From CAHJWO01 sp964245885 (lineage in GTDB: Bacteria > Verrucomicrobiota > Verrucomicrobiia > Chthoniobacterales > SZAS-18): a stretch of DNA of 41,375 nt. The notes under the pieces were generated by a model that saw nothing but the letters and a program-made list of their open reading frames with translations, was not told the DNA's origin and ran no database searches. The DNA is taken from NCBI GenBank assembly GCA_964245885.1, contig CAXTOX010000022.1:1-41375 (forward strand), written 5' to 3'. Positions 33,301 through 41,294 of this stretch are shown here, piece by piece (position 1 is the first letter of the stretch; each line of letters opens with the position of its first letter). The translations under genes were made by a program, and so were the position numbers.

Positions 33301-33948
33301 CGCGACCAGCGGCAGGTCAAACTCGCGCGCCAGCGTCACCAGCCCGCGGTTGCACTTGGTCTGCAATTCCATGTGGTGGTCATGGAGTTCGACGTAGAAA
33401 TCGCCCGGCGCAAAGAGGTCCCGGAAGCCCGCCATCGCCTCGCGCGCCTTGCTCACCTGGTCAGCCATGAGGTGGCCGTTGATCTCGCCCTTCAGGCAGC
33501 CGCTCAACGCGATGAGGCCGGCCGAGTGTTGCGCGAGCAGTTCCTTGTCGATGCGCGGCTTGTAATAATAACCGTCGAGGTACGCGGCCGTGACCAGCTT
33601 CACGAGGTTCTGGTAACCCGTCAAATCTTTGGCCAGCAACGTGAAGTGGCTGGCCGCATCTTTCGCCGACGACGCCTTGCGGTCCCGCATGGAACCCGGC
33701 GCGAGATACACTTCGCAACCGATGATCGGCTTGATGCCCGCCTTTTGCGCCGCCTGGTAAAACTCGATGGCTCCGAACATGTTGCCATGGTCGGTCATGG
33801 CCACGGCGGGCATCCCGTAGCCAACGGCTTTCTTCATCAAATCCTTGATGCGCACCGCTCCGTCGAGCAGCGAATACTGCGTGTGCAGATGCAGGTGGAC
33901 GAACGAATCGGCAGCAGCGGCAACGGGGGCGGCAGGAGCATCGGGCAT
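30400..33948 (-). CDS. dnaE: DNA polymerase III alpha subunit DnaE
   Basis: The 1182-residue replicative polymerase (DnaE1 class). PHP domain at the N terminus, HLHLHTQYSLLDG (18-30). C-family polymerase palm with GPGRGSAAGS (370-379) and PDIDIDF (411-417, catalytic D412/D414). Finger/tandem-HhH region RPGPMDLIP and AMGKKDKEKMA. Clamp-binding QFSMF motif, and a C-terminal OB fold with FVVLEDL-type KPFAIVILEDLSG. A ~25-residue acidic/Ala-rich insert (IADEESPCDTVAPTAEDG) precedes the HhH RFGLAAIKNVG. The first ~15 residues are an Ala/Pro leader. A 1124-residue opposite-strand frame here is a shadow. Confidence 0.97.
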   Translation of the reverse strand: MPDAPAAPVAAAADSFVHLHLHTQYSLLDGAVRIKDLMKKAVGYGMPAVAMTDHGNMFGAIEFYQAAQKAGIKPIIGCEVYLAPGSMRDRKASSAKDAASHFTLLAKDLTGYQNLVKLVTAAYLDGYYYKPRIDKELLAQHSAGLIALSGCLKGEINGHLMADQVSKAREAMAGFRDLFAPGDFYVELHDHHMELQTKCNRGLVTLAREFDLPLVAANDVHFLERAHHEAHDVMICIGTGAMVYDEKRMRYTPELYFKSPQEMRALFAEVPEACDNTLRIAEKIDLKLDFGVSKYPAYEPPEGRTRERYLTELCEAGLRKRYGERVDTEPELDRRMRYELSVMEKAGFTSYFLIVWDFINYARTQGIPVGPGRGSAAGSLVAYILEITDIDPLRFGLIFERFLNPERVSPPDIDIDFCMERRGEVIEYVRRKYGARAVSQIVTFGTLSSKAVLKDVCRVLGMSYGDGDRLSKMIPIEAAKPLPLLQAAEKNPDLKKAVETESATRQVWDHALILEGLTRGTGVHAAGVVIGDRPLDEYIPLARDKEEQVITQYGGGPLNDLGLLKMDFLGLKTLTVIDDAMNLIHLHTPDFDLETIVYDDPKTVAMLNRGETVGVFQLESGGMTSLCKQFDIQGIDDLLAINALYRPGPMDLIPDYIRRKKGQVKVKYEHKLLKDVCEDTYGIMIYQEQVQRAANVLAGYSLGQADLLRRAMGKKDKEKMAKERVNFNKGCAEVNGIDEKKANEIFDLLEKFAGYGFNKSHSAAYGLITYRTAYLKANFPVEFMAALLSNAVNDTDKISIFVAECQRMKIPIFPPDVNKSQLKFVPEAIADEESPCDTVAPTAEDGALAAPMTGSLPAIRFGLAAIKNVGEGAMAGVIEDRDTRGCFASMEDFCSRLDGRVVNKKILESLVRCGALDFTGRDRAEMFSQLDTVMASAASAHRDRMSGQFSMFDDLAAPSAPVQRAFNSWTPWTLSEKLASEKELLGFYVTGHPLNPIRHILNSGKYTPINELSTLENRANFFAAGSLTEVSRKYTKKDGKPFAIVILEDLSGNMEAMVWNDVFNKCSKHLEPGQLVVINGRVDHRDEEMRIVVNEVMPLKVPKTQNNGEPLRVRFQMETLRSDDLGQLRDILAASPGECLVELEFERADGVRLVMQAGESHRVRRTPELEARLAPRLVSAAN

Positions 33949-34037
33949 GACGCCCGGAATTTAGGTTTTTTGGGAGGGATTGTCCAGCCACGACTTGCGG
34001 CGGCTCCGCAAAAACCACCGTATTTTGCAAACGAAAA

Positions 34038-34072
34038 GCCGCCCTCCACCACCGGTGGGGTGGAAGGGCGGC
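34038..34072 (-). terminator. Rho-independent terminator of the delta-60-repeat gene
   Basis: On the minus strand GCCGCCCTTCCACC pairs with GGTGGAGGGCGGC (one bulged base), and CTTTTCG follows the stem. It lies 24 bases past the stop at 34096 and upstream of dnaE, so it separates the two minus-strand transcripts. Confidence 0.8.
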
Positions 34073-34095
34073 GGAAGGTTCGGCTGTATCGCTTC

Positions 34096-35415
34096 TCAGT
34101 TTTTCTGCGTCGCGCCGAAAAGCCGGATGAAACTTGGCTGGTAGGTCTTGCCGATTTTTGGCCCGAGCGTTTCACCTATCAGCACACGGCCATTCGGCTG
34201 CACGAAGATGCTTTGAACCTTGTCGTAGATCGTCGTGCCGGGATCAAACGCCCCAACGGTGCCGTTGGGATTGATCAAGCCGAGATAGCGGCGCGTGGCC
34301 CCGTCGATCTGCGTGAAGTTACCGCCGACGTAGATTTTCCCGCTCGACGTGGGGTCGGTCAACTGCTTGAGCACGTACACGGCGACCGGGTTCGACTCGC
34401 CGGCCGGTTCGCCCGTCACGCCGCCGACGAAGGTGGTGTCCAGCGAACCGTCATAGTTCAGCCGGGCCAGATGCGAAACCGCGTGCCCGTTCACGTTCGT
34501 GAACTCGCCCCCGATGATGATCTGCCCGGTGGGCTGGACGGCAATGGCGATCACGCGGGTGTCAATCACCGGCTTGAAAGTCGTGTCGAGGCTTCCGTCG
34601 ATGTTGAGCCGCGCCAGCTTGGTGACCGACTGTCCGCCGACGTGGTTGAACGAGCCGGCGACCAACACCTTGCCGTCCACTTGTCCGCCCGAGTTCGGGG
34701 TGACGCTTTCCGCGAGCGCGAGCACGTCGTTGTCGATCTGCGAGCTGTTGTTGAAGCTCTCGTCGATGCTGCCGTCGTTGTTGAGGCGGACGACCCGCAA
34801 ACGTTTTTTGCCGTTGAACGCGGTGAATTGTCCGCCGGCGACGATTTTCTGATTCGCTAAGGGCAGCAAGGAGGTCACGATGGCGTTCGAACTCGTGCCA
34901 GTGTTGAAGGTCGTGTCCTGGGTGCCGTCTGCGAAGATGCGCACGATGTTCTGCGCCGGGATCTTGTTGGCAGCCTGATACGCAGATTGGCCGAACAACC
35001 CGCCCAGGAGGATCTTTGGAAATCCGTTAGCGGTGACGACATACCGCTCCGGAACCGCCACGAAGGTGATGCGGTTGGTTGCTCCATAAATGGGCTGGAT
35101 AAATTTTCCTTTCTCTAAGCCGTTGGGCTGGAGGTTGGTTTCCAGGAACCCACCGTCCCCGCCGGCGAGCACGACGTTGCCGTACGAATCATCCGGGTGC
35201 GGGTTCTGCTCGAAGAGCAACGCGTACACCGTCGCCGCGACCGTCGTCGGGGTGAACCCGGGGTCTACGGTGCCCGGGGTCTGCGCCCAGACCGAACTCA
35301 TAGCTGGCAGGGTCAACGCAGCCGCGGCCAGCAGGCTGGGAAAAGTCCGCGCGCCCACAGGGAGGCGGGCGGCGCGCACAGGCCGGCGGGAGGAAAAAAC
35401 GGAGGTAGGATTCAT
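34096..35415 (-). CDS. Secreted delta-60 repeat (beta-propeller-like) protein
   Basis: A 439-residue exported protein with a long signal peptide (about 45 residues, basic start, hydrophobic FPSLLAAAALTLP, likely cleavage after VWA). The mature part carries delta-60 (DUF5122) repeats, each with an (N)xDGSxDxxF motif after an RLN strand: about residues 180, 235, 280 and 330, with GGxFTxxNG elements in between (GGQFTAFNG, AGSFNHVGG, GGEFTNVNG, GGNFTQIDG). Such repeats form beta-propellers in cell-surface or outer-membrane-linked proteins of Verrucomicrobiota, Bacteroidota and others. No C-terminal sorting domain or enzyme domain was seen. The gene diverges from trpA. Confidence 0.85.
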   Translation of the reverse strand: MNPTSVFSSRRPVRAARLPVGARTFPSLLAAAALTLPAMSSVWAQTPGTVDPGFTPTTVAATVYALLFEQNPHPDDSYGNVVLAGGDGGFLETNLQPNGLEKGKFIQPIYGATNRITFVAVPERYVVTANGFPKILLGGLFGQSAYQAANKIPAQNIVRIFADGTQDTTFNTGTSSNAIVTSLLPLANQKIVAGGQFTAFNGKKRLRVVRLNNDGSIDESFNNSSQIDNDVLALAESVTPNSGGQVDGKVLVAGSFNHVGGQSVTKLARLNIDGSLDTTFKPVIDTRVIAIAVQPTGQIIIGGEFTNVNGHAVSHLARLNYDGSLDTTFVGGVTGEPAGESNPVAVYVLKQLTDPTSSGKIYVGGNFTQIDGATRRYLGLINPNGTVGAFDPGTTIYDKVQSIFVQPNGRVLIGETLGPKIGKTYQPSFIRLFGATQKN

Positions 35416-35565
35416 ACGGCGCGAAAGCGTACGGGTTCCGTTGCCTCGTGAAAACCCATTTTTTGTAAAAAGGTGTCGGCGCTGCCGGGGTCATGGTGGC
35501 GGGAAGTTCTTTCTCCATTGCAAACTCCACCGATCGCGCTCTGACTACTCCTCTCCCTCTTTTCC

Positions 35566-36396
35566 ATGCAAGCCTCCACCGCCCGTCACAACCGGATCGA
35601 CCAGACCTTTTCACGCCTGCGTGCCGCCGGTGAAAAGGGGTTCATCGCCTACATCGCCAGCGGCGACCCCGACCACGAATCGACGATCCAGGTCGCGCTG
35701 GCGCTCCAGTCCGCCGGGGTGGACCTCCTCGAACTCGGGGTGCCCTTTTCCGATCCGCTCGCGGACGGCGTGGTGAATCAGGCTGCCGCCAGCCGCGCAC
35801 TGGCCGCGGGCACGACGGTGGCGAGCGTACTGCAAGGCGTCCGCGACGCCCGCGCCCGCGGCCTGGAGATCCCGGTCGTGCTCTACACCTACCTGAACCC
35901 GGCGTACGCCTACGGCTTCGAGCGTTTTCTCCAGGCGAGCGCCGCCGCCGGGGTGGACGGCGTCCTGATCCTCGACCTGCCTCCCGACGAGGCCGGGCGC
36001 AACCCCGAACTCGAACGCCGCCCCGACGAGCTGAAGATGATCCGCCTCGTCGCGCCGAACACTCCTCCCGACCGCCTAGCGCTAATCGCCGCGGCGGCAG
36101 AGGGCTTCGTCTACTTTGTGTCGCGGGAGGGAGTCACCGGCGAACGCGCCAGCGTCGCCACGTCCATCGACGAACGCGCGGCGGCCATCCGGGCGGTCAC
36201 CCCGCTGCCTGTCGTCGTCGGCTTCGGCATCTCCACACCCGAGCAGGCGCGCGAGGCAGCGCGCTCGGTGGATGCCGTAGTGATCGGCAGCGCCATCGTG
36301 CGCAAGATCGGCGAGATCAGCGACCGGCCGGACCTCGCCGCGCAGGTTGCCGCATTCGTCCGGCCCATGGTGGCCGCCGTCAAAAAAGATTCTTAG
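35566..36396 (+). CDS. trpA: Tryptophan synthase alpha subunit
   Basis: A 276-residue TIM barrel that cleaves indole-3-glycerol phosphate to indole for TrpB. Catalytic Glu56 and Asp67 lie in LELGVPFSDPLADG; YTYLNPAYAYG, FVYFVSREGVTG and VVGFGIS are phosphate- and loop-forming motifs. Residues after Asp67 read VVNQAAASRAL where GPxIQxAxxRAL is usual, a modest divergence. trpB is not adjacent in this window. dapF starts 53 bases downstream. Confidence 0.95.
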   Translation: MQASTARHNRIDQTFSRLRAAGEKGFIAYIASGDPDHESTIQVALALQSAGVDLLELGVPFSDPLADGVVNQAAASRALAAGTTVASVLQGVRDARARGLEIPVVLYTYLNPAYAYGFERFLQASAAAGVDGVLILDLPPDEAGRNPELERRPDELKMIRLVAPNTPPDRLALIAAAAEGFVYFVSREGVTGERASVATSIDERAAAIRAVTPLPVVVGFGISTPEQAREAARSVDAVVIGSAIVRKIGEISDRPDLAAQVAAFVRPMVAAVKKDS

Positions 36397-36449
36397 ACAC
36401 GACGGCGGGAAGTGAACAGATTATCTCCCCGCCGATCCGACTCTCCCGT

Positions 36450-37286
36450 ATGCAAAAACTTTCCTTCACGAAGATGAACGGCGCGGGCAACGACTTCGTC
36501 CTGCTCGACAACCGCGCGGGCACCCTCGCGCTCGATCGCCACGCCATCGCGCGCCTCTGCGACCGCCACCGGGGGGTCGGCGCGGACGGCGTCCTGCTCG
36601 TCGAAACTCCACCCCCGGGCACCGCCGCGGAGTTCCGGATGCGGTACCACAACGCAGACGGCGGCGAGGCCGAGATGTGCGGCAACGGGGCTCGCTGCTT
36701 CGCCCGCTACGCGGCGCGCCTGACGGGCGGCGGCACGCGCGAAAGTCTGGCGTTCCAGACGGAAGCCGGCCTGATCCGGGCGCGGTTCGACGGCGAACTC
36801 GTGCATCTGGAGATGAGCCAGCCGACGGACGGGGCGGCGCTCGGCGAGTGGCCCCTGGACGACGGCACGCCGCTGCCCCGGAGTTACTTTATCAACACCG
36901 GCGTGCCTCACGTCGTCGTGTTAGTGGACGACGTGGAGACCGTGGACGTTCACCCGATCGGGCGCGCGATCCGCTTTCACGAGCGATTCGCCCCGAAGGG
37001 GACGAACGCCAACTTCATCGAACCCTACAGCACGGGCGAGATCATCCTGCGCACCTACGAGCGCGGCGTCGAGGGAGAAACCCTCGCCTGCGGCACGGGC
37101 GCGACGGCCAGCGCCCTGATTCACGCCGAGGCCAACGACCTCGTCGGCGTGGTCTCGGTCGCGGTGCGCGTGCGCTCGGGCGACGTGCTGCGCATCGGCT
37201 TCGAGCGGTCGGGACCATTCCGGTTCAGCCACGTGACCCTGGGCGGACCGGCCGATTTCGTGTTCAATGGCGAGATCGCCCTCTGA
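36450..37286 (+). CDS. dapF: Diaminopimelate epimerase
   Basis: A 278-residue cofactor-independent racemase that converts LL- to meso-diaminopimelate for lysine and peptidoglycan. Both active-site cysteines are present: Cys77 (EMCGNGARC) and Cys214 (LACGTGA), with NGAGNDFV (10-17) and NADGGEAEMCGNG. It is followed after 21 bases by dapA, forming a DAP-pathway cluster. Confidence 0.96.
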   Translation: MQKLSFTKMNGAGNDFVLLDNRAGTLALDRHAIARLCDRHRGVGADGVLLVETPPPGTAAEFRMRYHNADGGEAEMCGNGARCFARYAARLTGGGTRESLAFQTEAGLIRARFDGELVHLEMSQPTDGAALGEWPLDDGTPLPRSYFINTGVPHVVVLVDDVETVDVHPIGRAIRFHERFAPKGTNANFIEPYSTGEIILRTYERGVEGETLACGTGATASALIHAEANDLVGVVSVAVRVRSGDVLRIGFERSGPFRFSHVTLGGPADFVFNGEIAL

Positions 37287-37307
37287 AGCTTTCGCTGATT
37301 CCGCGCC

Positions 37308-38195
37308 ATGGTTTTCACCGGTACCTACACCGCGCTCGTCACTCCGTTTCGCGACGATGCGATTGACGAAGGGGCGTTCGCGCGTCTCATCGAACAGCAG
37401 ATCGAAGCGGAGGTGGACGGGATCGTCCCCGCCGGCACGACCGGCGAATCTCCGACCCTGGACCACGACGAACACGCCCGCATCATCCGACTCGCCGTCC
37501 AGTGTGCGCGGGGACGATGCAAGGTAATCGCCGGCACCGGTTCAAACTCCACCCGCAAGGCCGTCGCGACCACCCGCGAGGCGGAGGCGGCGGGTGCAGA
37601 CGGCGTGCTGCTGGTCGCGCCTTATTACAACAAGCCCTCGCAGGAAGGGCTCTACCGGCACTTTCGCGCGATCGCGGAAGCGACCACCCTGCCGGTGATC
37701 CTCTACAGCATTCCCGGCCGTTGCGGCGTCGAGATCGGCGTCGAGACCACGCGCCGGCTCGCAGTGGATTGCCGCAACGTGGTCGCCATCAAGGAAGCCG
37801 GCGGCAGCGTGGACCGGGTCAGCCAGTTGCGCGCGGCGCTGCCGGACGAGTTTTCGATCCTCTCGGGCGACGACGGCCTGACGCTGCCTTTCCTGGCGGT
37901 GGGCGCGGTCGGCGTCATCAGCGTGGCTTCCAACCTTGTCCCGAGCGCGATCGTGCGGCTGGTGCGGGCGTTCGCGCACGGCAAGCCCGACGTGGCGCGC
38001 GGGGTGCACGAGCGGCTGTACCCTCTGTTCCGGGACTTGTTCATCGAACCGAACCCCGTTCCGCTGAAAACTGCCATGGCCCTCGCGGGCGGCTGGCTGC
38101 GGCCCGAAGTCCGGCTGCCGCTCTGCGAGATGAGTGAGACAAACCTTGCCCAACTCCGGCGCACGCTGCTCGCGCTGGAACTGATCCGCGCATGA
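37308..38195 (+). CDS. dapA: 4-hydroxy-tetrahydrodipicolinate synthase
   Basis: A 295-residue TIM-barrel aldolase that condenses pyruvate with aspartate semialdehyde. Schiff-base Lys162 (VAIKEAGG), Tyr133 (LYSIPGR; YNIPGR in most homologues) and Thr44/Thr45 (AGTTGES) complete the catalytic set. APYYNKPSQEGLYRHF is typical. The stop overlaps the dapB start by four bases. Confidence 0.96.
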   Translation: MVFTGTYTALVTPFRDDAIDEGAFARLIEQQIEAEVDGIVPAGTTGESPTLDHDEHARIIRLAVQCARGRCKVIAGTGSNSTRKAVATTREAEAAGADGVLLVAPYYNKPSQEGLYRHFRAIAEATTLPVILYSIPGRCGVEIGVETTRRLAVDCRNVVAIKEAGGSVDRVSQLRAALPDEFSILSGDDGLTLPFLAVGAVGVISVASNLVPSAIVRLVRAFAHGKPDVARGVHERLYPLFRDLFIEPNPVPLKTAMALAGGWLRPEVRLPLCEMSETNLAQLRRTLLALELIRA

Positions 38196-38971
38196 GCCAC
38201 GCCGCCGTCAACGGCCCCTTGCGCGTGGCCCTGGTCGGTGCCGCCGGCCGGATGGGACGCGCCATCGAAGCCTGCGCCGCACGCGACGCGGCGAGGTACG
38301 AGGTCGCCGTGCGCGTCGGGCGGGATGATTCTCTCGATGCGGTGGGGCGCTGCGACGTGGTGATCGACTTCAGCAGTCCTGCCACGATCGGCCCGGTGCT
38401 CGCGGCGTGCCGGGCAGCCGGGAAAGGCCTCGTCCTCGGGACCACCGGGCATTCCGCCCTGGAACGGGCCGCCGTCGCTGACGCTGCGAGGGAGGTTCCG
38501 GTCGTGTTCGCCGCGAACTTCAGCGTCGGCGTCAACGCGCTTTTCTGGCTGACGCGCGAGGCGGCGCGCATCCTCGGCCCGGACTTTGACCTCGAAGTGA
38601 TCGAAGTGCATCACCGCCTGAAAAAAGACGCTCCCAGCGGCACGGCCCGGCGCTTGGCGGAGATCCTGGCGGAGGCACGCGGGAAGAGCTACGCGGAAGA
38701 CATCTGCCACGGCCGCGAGGGAATGGTCGGCGCGAGGACGGCAGGTGAAATCGGCATGCACGCGGTCCGGGGCGGCGACGTGGTGGGCGAACACACCGTG
38801 CTGCTGGCCGACGTGGGCGAACGGGTCGAACTCGTGCACCGCGCTTCCAGTCGCGAGACCTTCGCGGCCGGAGCGTTGCGCGCGGCGGCATGGCTCGTGG
38901 GGCGTACGCCGGGATTGTACGACATGGAGGATGTGTTAGGCTTGCGTGCGGTTCCTCCCGTCGGTGCATAG
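38192..38971 (+). CDS. dapB: 4-hydroxy-tetrahydrodipicolinate reductase
   Basis: A 259-residue NAD(P)H-dependent reductase of the step after DapA. Dinucleotide motif GAAGRMGR (16-23), DFSSP (59-63), GTTGH (83-87), and the substrate-binding EVHHRLKKDAPSGTA (138-152) with His140/141 and Lys144. GARTAGEIGMHAVRGGDVVGEH is the family C-terminal signature. Translation is coupled to dapA by ATGA overlap. Confidence 0.96.
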   Translation: MSHAAVNGPLRVALVGAAGRMGRAIEACAARDAARYEVAVRVGRDDSLDAVGRCDVVIDFSSPATIGPVLAACRAAGKGLVLGTTGHSALERAAVADAAREVPVVFAANFSVGVNALFWLTREAARILGPDFDLEVIEVHHRLKKDAPSGTARRLAEILAEARGKSYAEDICHGREGMVGARTAGEIGMHAVRGGDVVGEHTVLLADVGERVELVHRASSRETFAAGALRAAAWLVGRTPGLYDMEDVLGLRAVPPVGA

Positions 38972-39004
38972 GTTGCTCGCGTTGCGACGCCCCTTCCACG
39001 TCCC

Positions 39005-39460
39005 ATGAAACGTTTTTTCCGCGCGGTCGCCGTTCTCCTCCTCAGCCTGGCACTGCGTGGCGGCTTGTCCGCCCAAAACGCCGCCACTTCACCAACCCCC
39101 GCGATCCAGAACGGCGGCGAGGCGGCCGCCAAGGCTGCCGCCGACATCTGGCTGGCGCTGGTGGACGACAACCGCTACGAACCGAGCTACCAGACGGCGG
39201 CGGGTATCTTCCAGAAACTTGTCACCCGGGAGCAGTGGGTCAAGCTGGCCGGCAGCGGGCGGACACTTTTGGGCAAGGCGCGTTTCCGCACGGTGAAGGA
39301 CACCAAATTTTCCGCCACGATGCCCGGCGCGCCCGACGGGCAGTACGTCGTGATCCACTACGCGGCCTCGTTCGAGAAGAAAGCGTCCGCGGCCGAGACG
39401 GTCACGGTGCTGCTCGACGGCGACGGCCAGTGGAAGGTCTGCGGCTATTTTGTCCGTTGA
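39005..39460 (+). CDS. DUF4019-type exported protein
   Basis: A 151-residue protein with a cleavable signal peptide (MKRFFRAVAVLLLSLALRGGLSA, cut near residue 23). The mature part has A...WLALVDDNRYEPSYQTAAGIFQKLVTREQWV and GQYVVIHYAASFEKK, which fit DUF4019, a small periplasmic domain of unknown role. It lies 33 bases after dapB, and its stop region overlaps possible folK starts. No function can be given. Confidence 0.8.
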   Translation: MKRFFRAVAVLLLSLALRGGLSAQNAATSPTPAIQNGGEAAAKAAADIWLALVDDNRYEPSYQTAAGIFQKLVTREQWVKLAGSGRTLLGKARFRTVKDTKFSATMPGAPDGQYVVIHYAASFEKKASAAETVTVLLDGDGQWKVCGYFVR

Positions 39461-39483
39461 AAACGCTGGAGGCGTCCGCCGAA

Positions 39484-40005
39484 GTGATCCTGGTAGGGAT
39501 CGCGCTCGGCTCGAACCAGGGCGACCGCTTGGCGAACCTGAAGGCGGCGCGCGACCGCATCAACCTGCTCGTTTCGGGCAGCGATCCCGCGCCGCCGGCC
39601 TGCCTGAGCGCCCCGGTGTTTGAAACCGCGCCGGTGGATTGTTCGCCGGGGGCGGGTCCCTTCCTCAACACGGTGCTGGAAATCGGCCACCCGTCGCCGT
39701 TCTCGCCGACGAAACTGCTGCGGGGGCTGCAAGGAATCGAAAACGCCCTCGGCCGGCCGACCCGGCACCCGCGCCACGCTCCCCGCACCATCGATCTCGA
39801 CATCCTCTACGCGGGGGGTTTTCGTTCCGAGGTACGCGGATTGACCCTCCCCCACCCGCGTCTCGCCCAACGCCGCTTCGTGCTCGAACCCCTCGCCCAC
39901 ATCCGCCCGGAACTCGTGCTGCCCGGCGAAACTCGCTCCGTGGCAGAACTGCTCCGCACGATGGACCCTGAACAGATAGTCACGCTCTATGCATCGTGCT
40001 GGTGA
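39484..40005 (+). CDS. folK: 6-hydroxymethyl-7,8-dihydropterin pyrophosphokinase
   Basis: A 173-residue HPPK of folate synthesis. IALGSNQGDR (6-15), FETAPVDCSPGAGPFLNTVLEI and RHAPRTIDLDIL (97-108, Mg-binding D104/D106) are canonical. The frame has no early ATG. GTG at 39484 was chosen: it gives the family start (M)ILVGIALGSN and has GGAGG at 39468-39472. TTG at 39457, which overlaps the DUF4019 stop, is an alternative. The last 17 bases overlap panB. Confidence 0.92.
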   Translation: MILVGIALGSNQGDRLANLKAARDRINLLVSGSDPAPPACLSAPVFETAPVDCSPGAGPFLNTVLEIGHPSPFSPTKLLRGLQGIENALGRPTRHPRHAPRTIDLDILYAGGFRSEVRGLTLPHPRLAQRRFVLEPLAHIRPELVLPGETRSVAELLRTMDPEQIVTLYASCW

Positions 40006-40765
40006 CCCCCCCCTCTCGCCCGACGACATCCGCCGCGCTAAAAGTGCAGGCCGGCGCATCGCCGCGCTGACCGCCTACGATTACCCCCTGGCGCGATTGC
40101 TCGACGAAAGCGGCGTCGACGTGATCCTCGTGGGCGATTCGCTCGGCATGGTCGTGCTCGGTTACCCGGACACCGTGCCCGTCACGATGGAAGACATGAT
40201 TCACCACACGCGCGCGGTGGCGCGCGGAGTCCACCGTGCGCTGCTTGTCAGCGACTTGCCCGCTCGCAGCTACCGGACGCCGCAGGAAGCGGCCGACAAC
40301 GCGCGCCGGCTCGTTGACGCCGGAGCCCGCGCGGTGAAGCTCGAAGGCGGCGTGGCGATGCGCGCGCAGATCGAAGCGGTCGTCGCGGCCGGGGTGCCGT
40401 TCATGGGCCACATCGGCATGCTCCCGCAGTCGGTACGCGAGGAGGGCGGCTACAAGATCAAGGGCCGCACCGCGCCCGAGGCGGAACTTTTGCTGGCGGA
40501 CGGCCGCGCGGTGCAGGCAGCCGGGGCGTTCGCGGTCGTGGTGGAGATCGTGGCACCGGAGACCGCCGGGCGGCTGACGGCGGCGTTGGAGATCCCGACG
40601 GTGGGCATCGGTTCCGGGGCGAGTTGCGACGGGCAGATCCTCGTGACCCACGACCTGATCGGACTGTTTCCGTGGTTCCAGCCGAAGTTCGTGACCCCGC
40701 GCGCGCAGGTTGCCGACGCCATCCGCGAGGCGGTGCATGGGTTTATCGACGACACAACCCGTTGA
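39989..40765 (+). CDS. panB: 3-methyl-2-oxobutanoate hydroxymethyltransferase
   Basis: A 258-residue enzyme that makes ketopantoate from 2-oxoisovalerate for CoA synthesis. LTAYDYPLA (27-35), VGDSLGMVVLG (48-58), metal ligands Asp50 and Asp89 (LLVSDLP), VKLEGG and the GIGSGASCDGQILVTHDLIGL block are diagnostic. Its 5' end overlaps folK by 17 bases. No panC follows in this window. Confidence 0.95.
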   Translation: MHRAGDPPLSPDDIRRAKSAGRRIAALTAYDYPLARLLDESGVDVILVGDSLGMVVLGYPDTVPVTMEDMIHHTRAVARGVHRALLVSDLPARSYRTPQEAADNARRLVDAGARAVKLEGGVAMRAQIEAVVAAGVPFMGHIGMLPQSVREEGGYKIKGRTAPEAELLLADGRAVQAAGAFAVVVEIVAPETAGRLTAALEIPTVGIGSGASCDGQILVTHDLIGLFPWFQPKFVTPRAQVADAIREAVHGFIDDTTR

Positions 40766-40800
40766 CCGGGAACTGCTTGGTGGCCATCCCGGTGCCGTGC

Positions 40801-40828
40801 TTGTCATTCCGCGCGGAATTGGTAGGAT
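40801..40828 (+). promoter_or_regulatory. Possible promoter just upstream of the bifunctional-nuclease-family gene
   Basis: TTGTCA (40801-40806) and TAGGAT (40823-40828) are spaced by 16 bases. The predicted start would fall at the ATG itself (40836), suggesting a leaderless mRNA. AGGATCGG could instead act as a ribosome-binding site on a longer transcript from panB. Confidence 0.3.
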
Positions 40829-40835
40829 CGGATTG

Positions 40836-41294
40836 ATGAACAAAACCGTCGTGCAAGTTCAGGTGCGCGCCGTCCTGCCCACCAAGGAAGGGTGTGCGGT
40901 GTTCCTGGGCAACAAGGAGAAGGTGTTCATCATCTACGTCGACCAGCACGTGGGAGCGGCGATCACGATGTTCATGCGCGAGACGCCCAAGGAGCGCCCG
41001 CTGACCCACGACCTGATGGCCAACGTGATGATGGCCCTCGGTGCGAAGGTGGAGCGTGTCATCATCAACGATTTGAGGAACGCGACCTACTTCGCGCGGC
41101 TCATCATCAGTGCCGAGAACGAACTCCAGCAGCGCAAGATCATCGAGATCGACGCGCGGCCGAGCGACAGCATCGCGATGGCTATTCAGCAGAAGTCGGC
41201 GGTGTTCGTCAGCCAGGATGTCTGGGACGAGGTAGACGACATGACCGACGTGCTCAAGAAGATGGAGGAAGGCGGGTTTGAGATCGAGGGGTAA
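40836..41294 (+). CDS. Bifunctional nuclease family (DUF151/BFN) protein
   Basis: A 152-residue protein with the BFN domain: ...EGCAVFLGNKEKVFIIYVDQHVGAAI, RPLTHDLMANVMMALGAKVERVIINDLRNATYFARLI and the DARPSDSIAMAIQ motif typical of the family. Plant and Thermotoga members have reported RNase/DNase activity, but the bacterial role is unsettled. An acidic C-terminal tail (EEGGFEIEG) follows. ATG 40836 was chosen because homology begins there; the frame is open upstream into panB. After the stop, 41295-41375 hold no feature I can support. Confidence 0.9.
   Translation: MNKTVVQVQVRAVLPTKEGCAVFLGNKEKVFIIYVDQHVGAAITMFMRETPKERPLTHDLMANVMMALGAKVERVIINDLRNATYFARLIISAENELQQRKIIEIDARPSDSIAMAIQQKSAVFVSQDVWDEVDDMTDVLKKMEEGGFEIEG

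Noticed and set aside
31486..34860. 1124-codon open frame on the plus strand
   Set aside because: It is antisense to dnaE and the delta-60-repeat gene, both with clear family motifs. Its translation is His/Val/Arg-rich with no recognisable domain, as expected for the complement of GC-rich genes.
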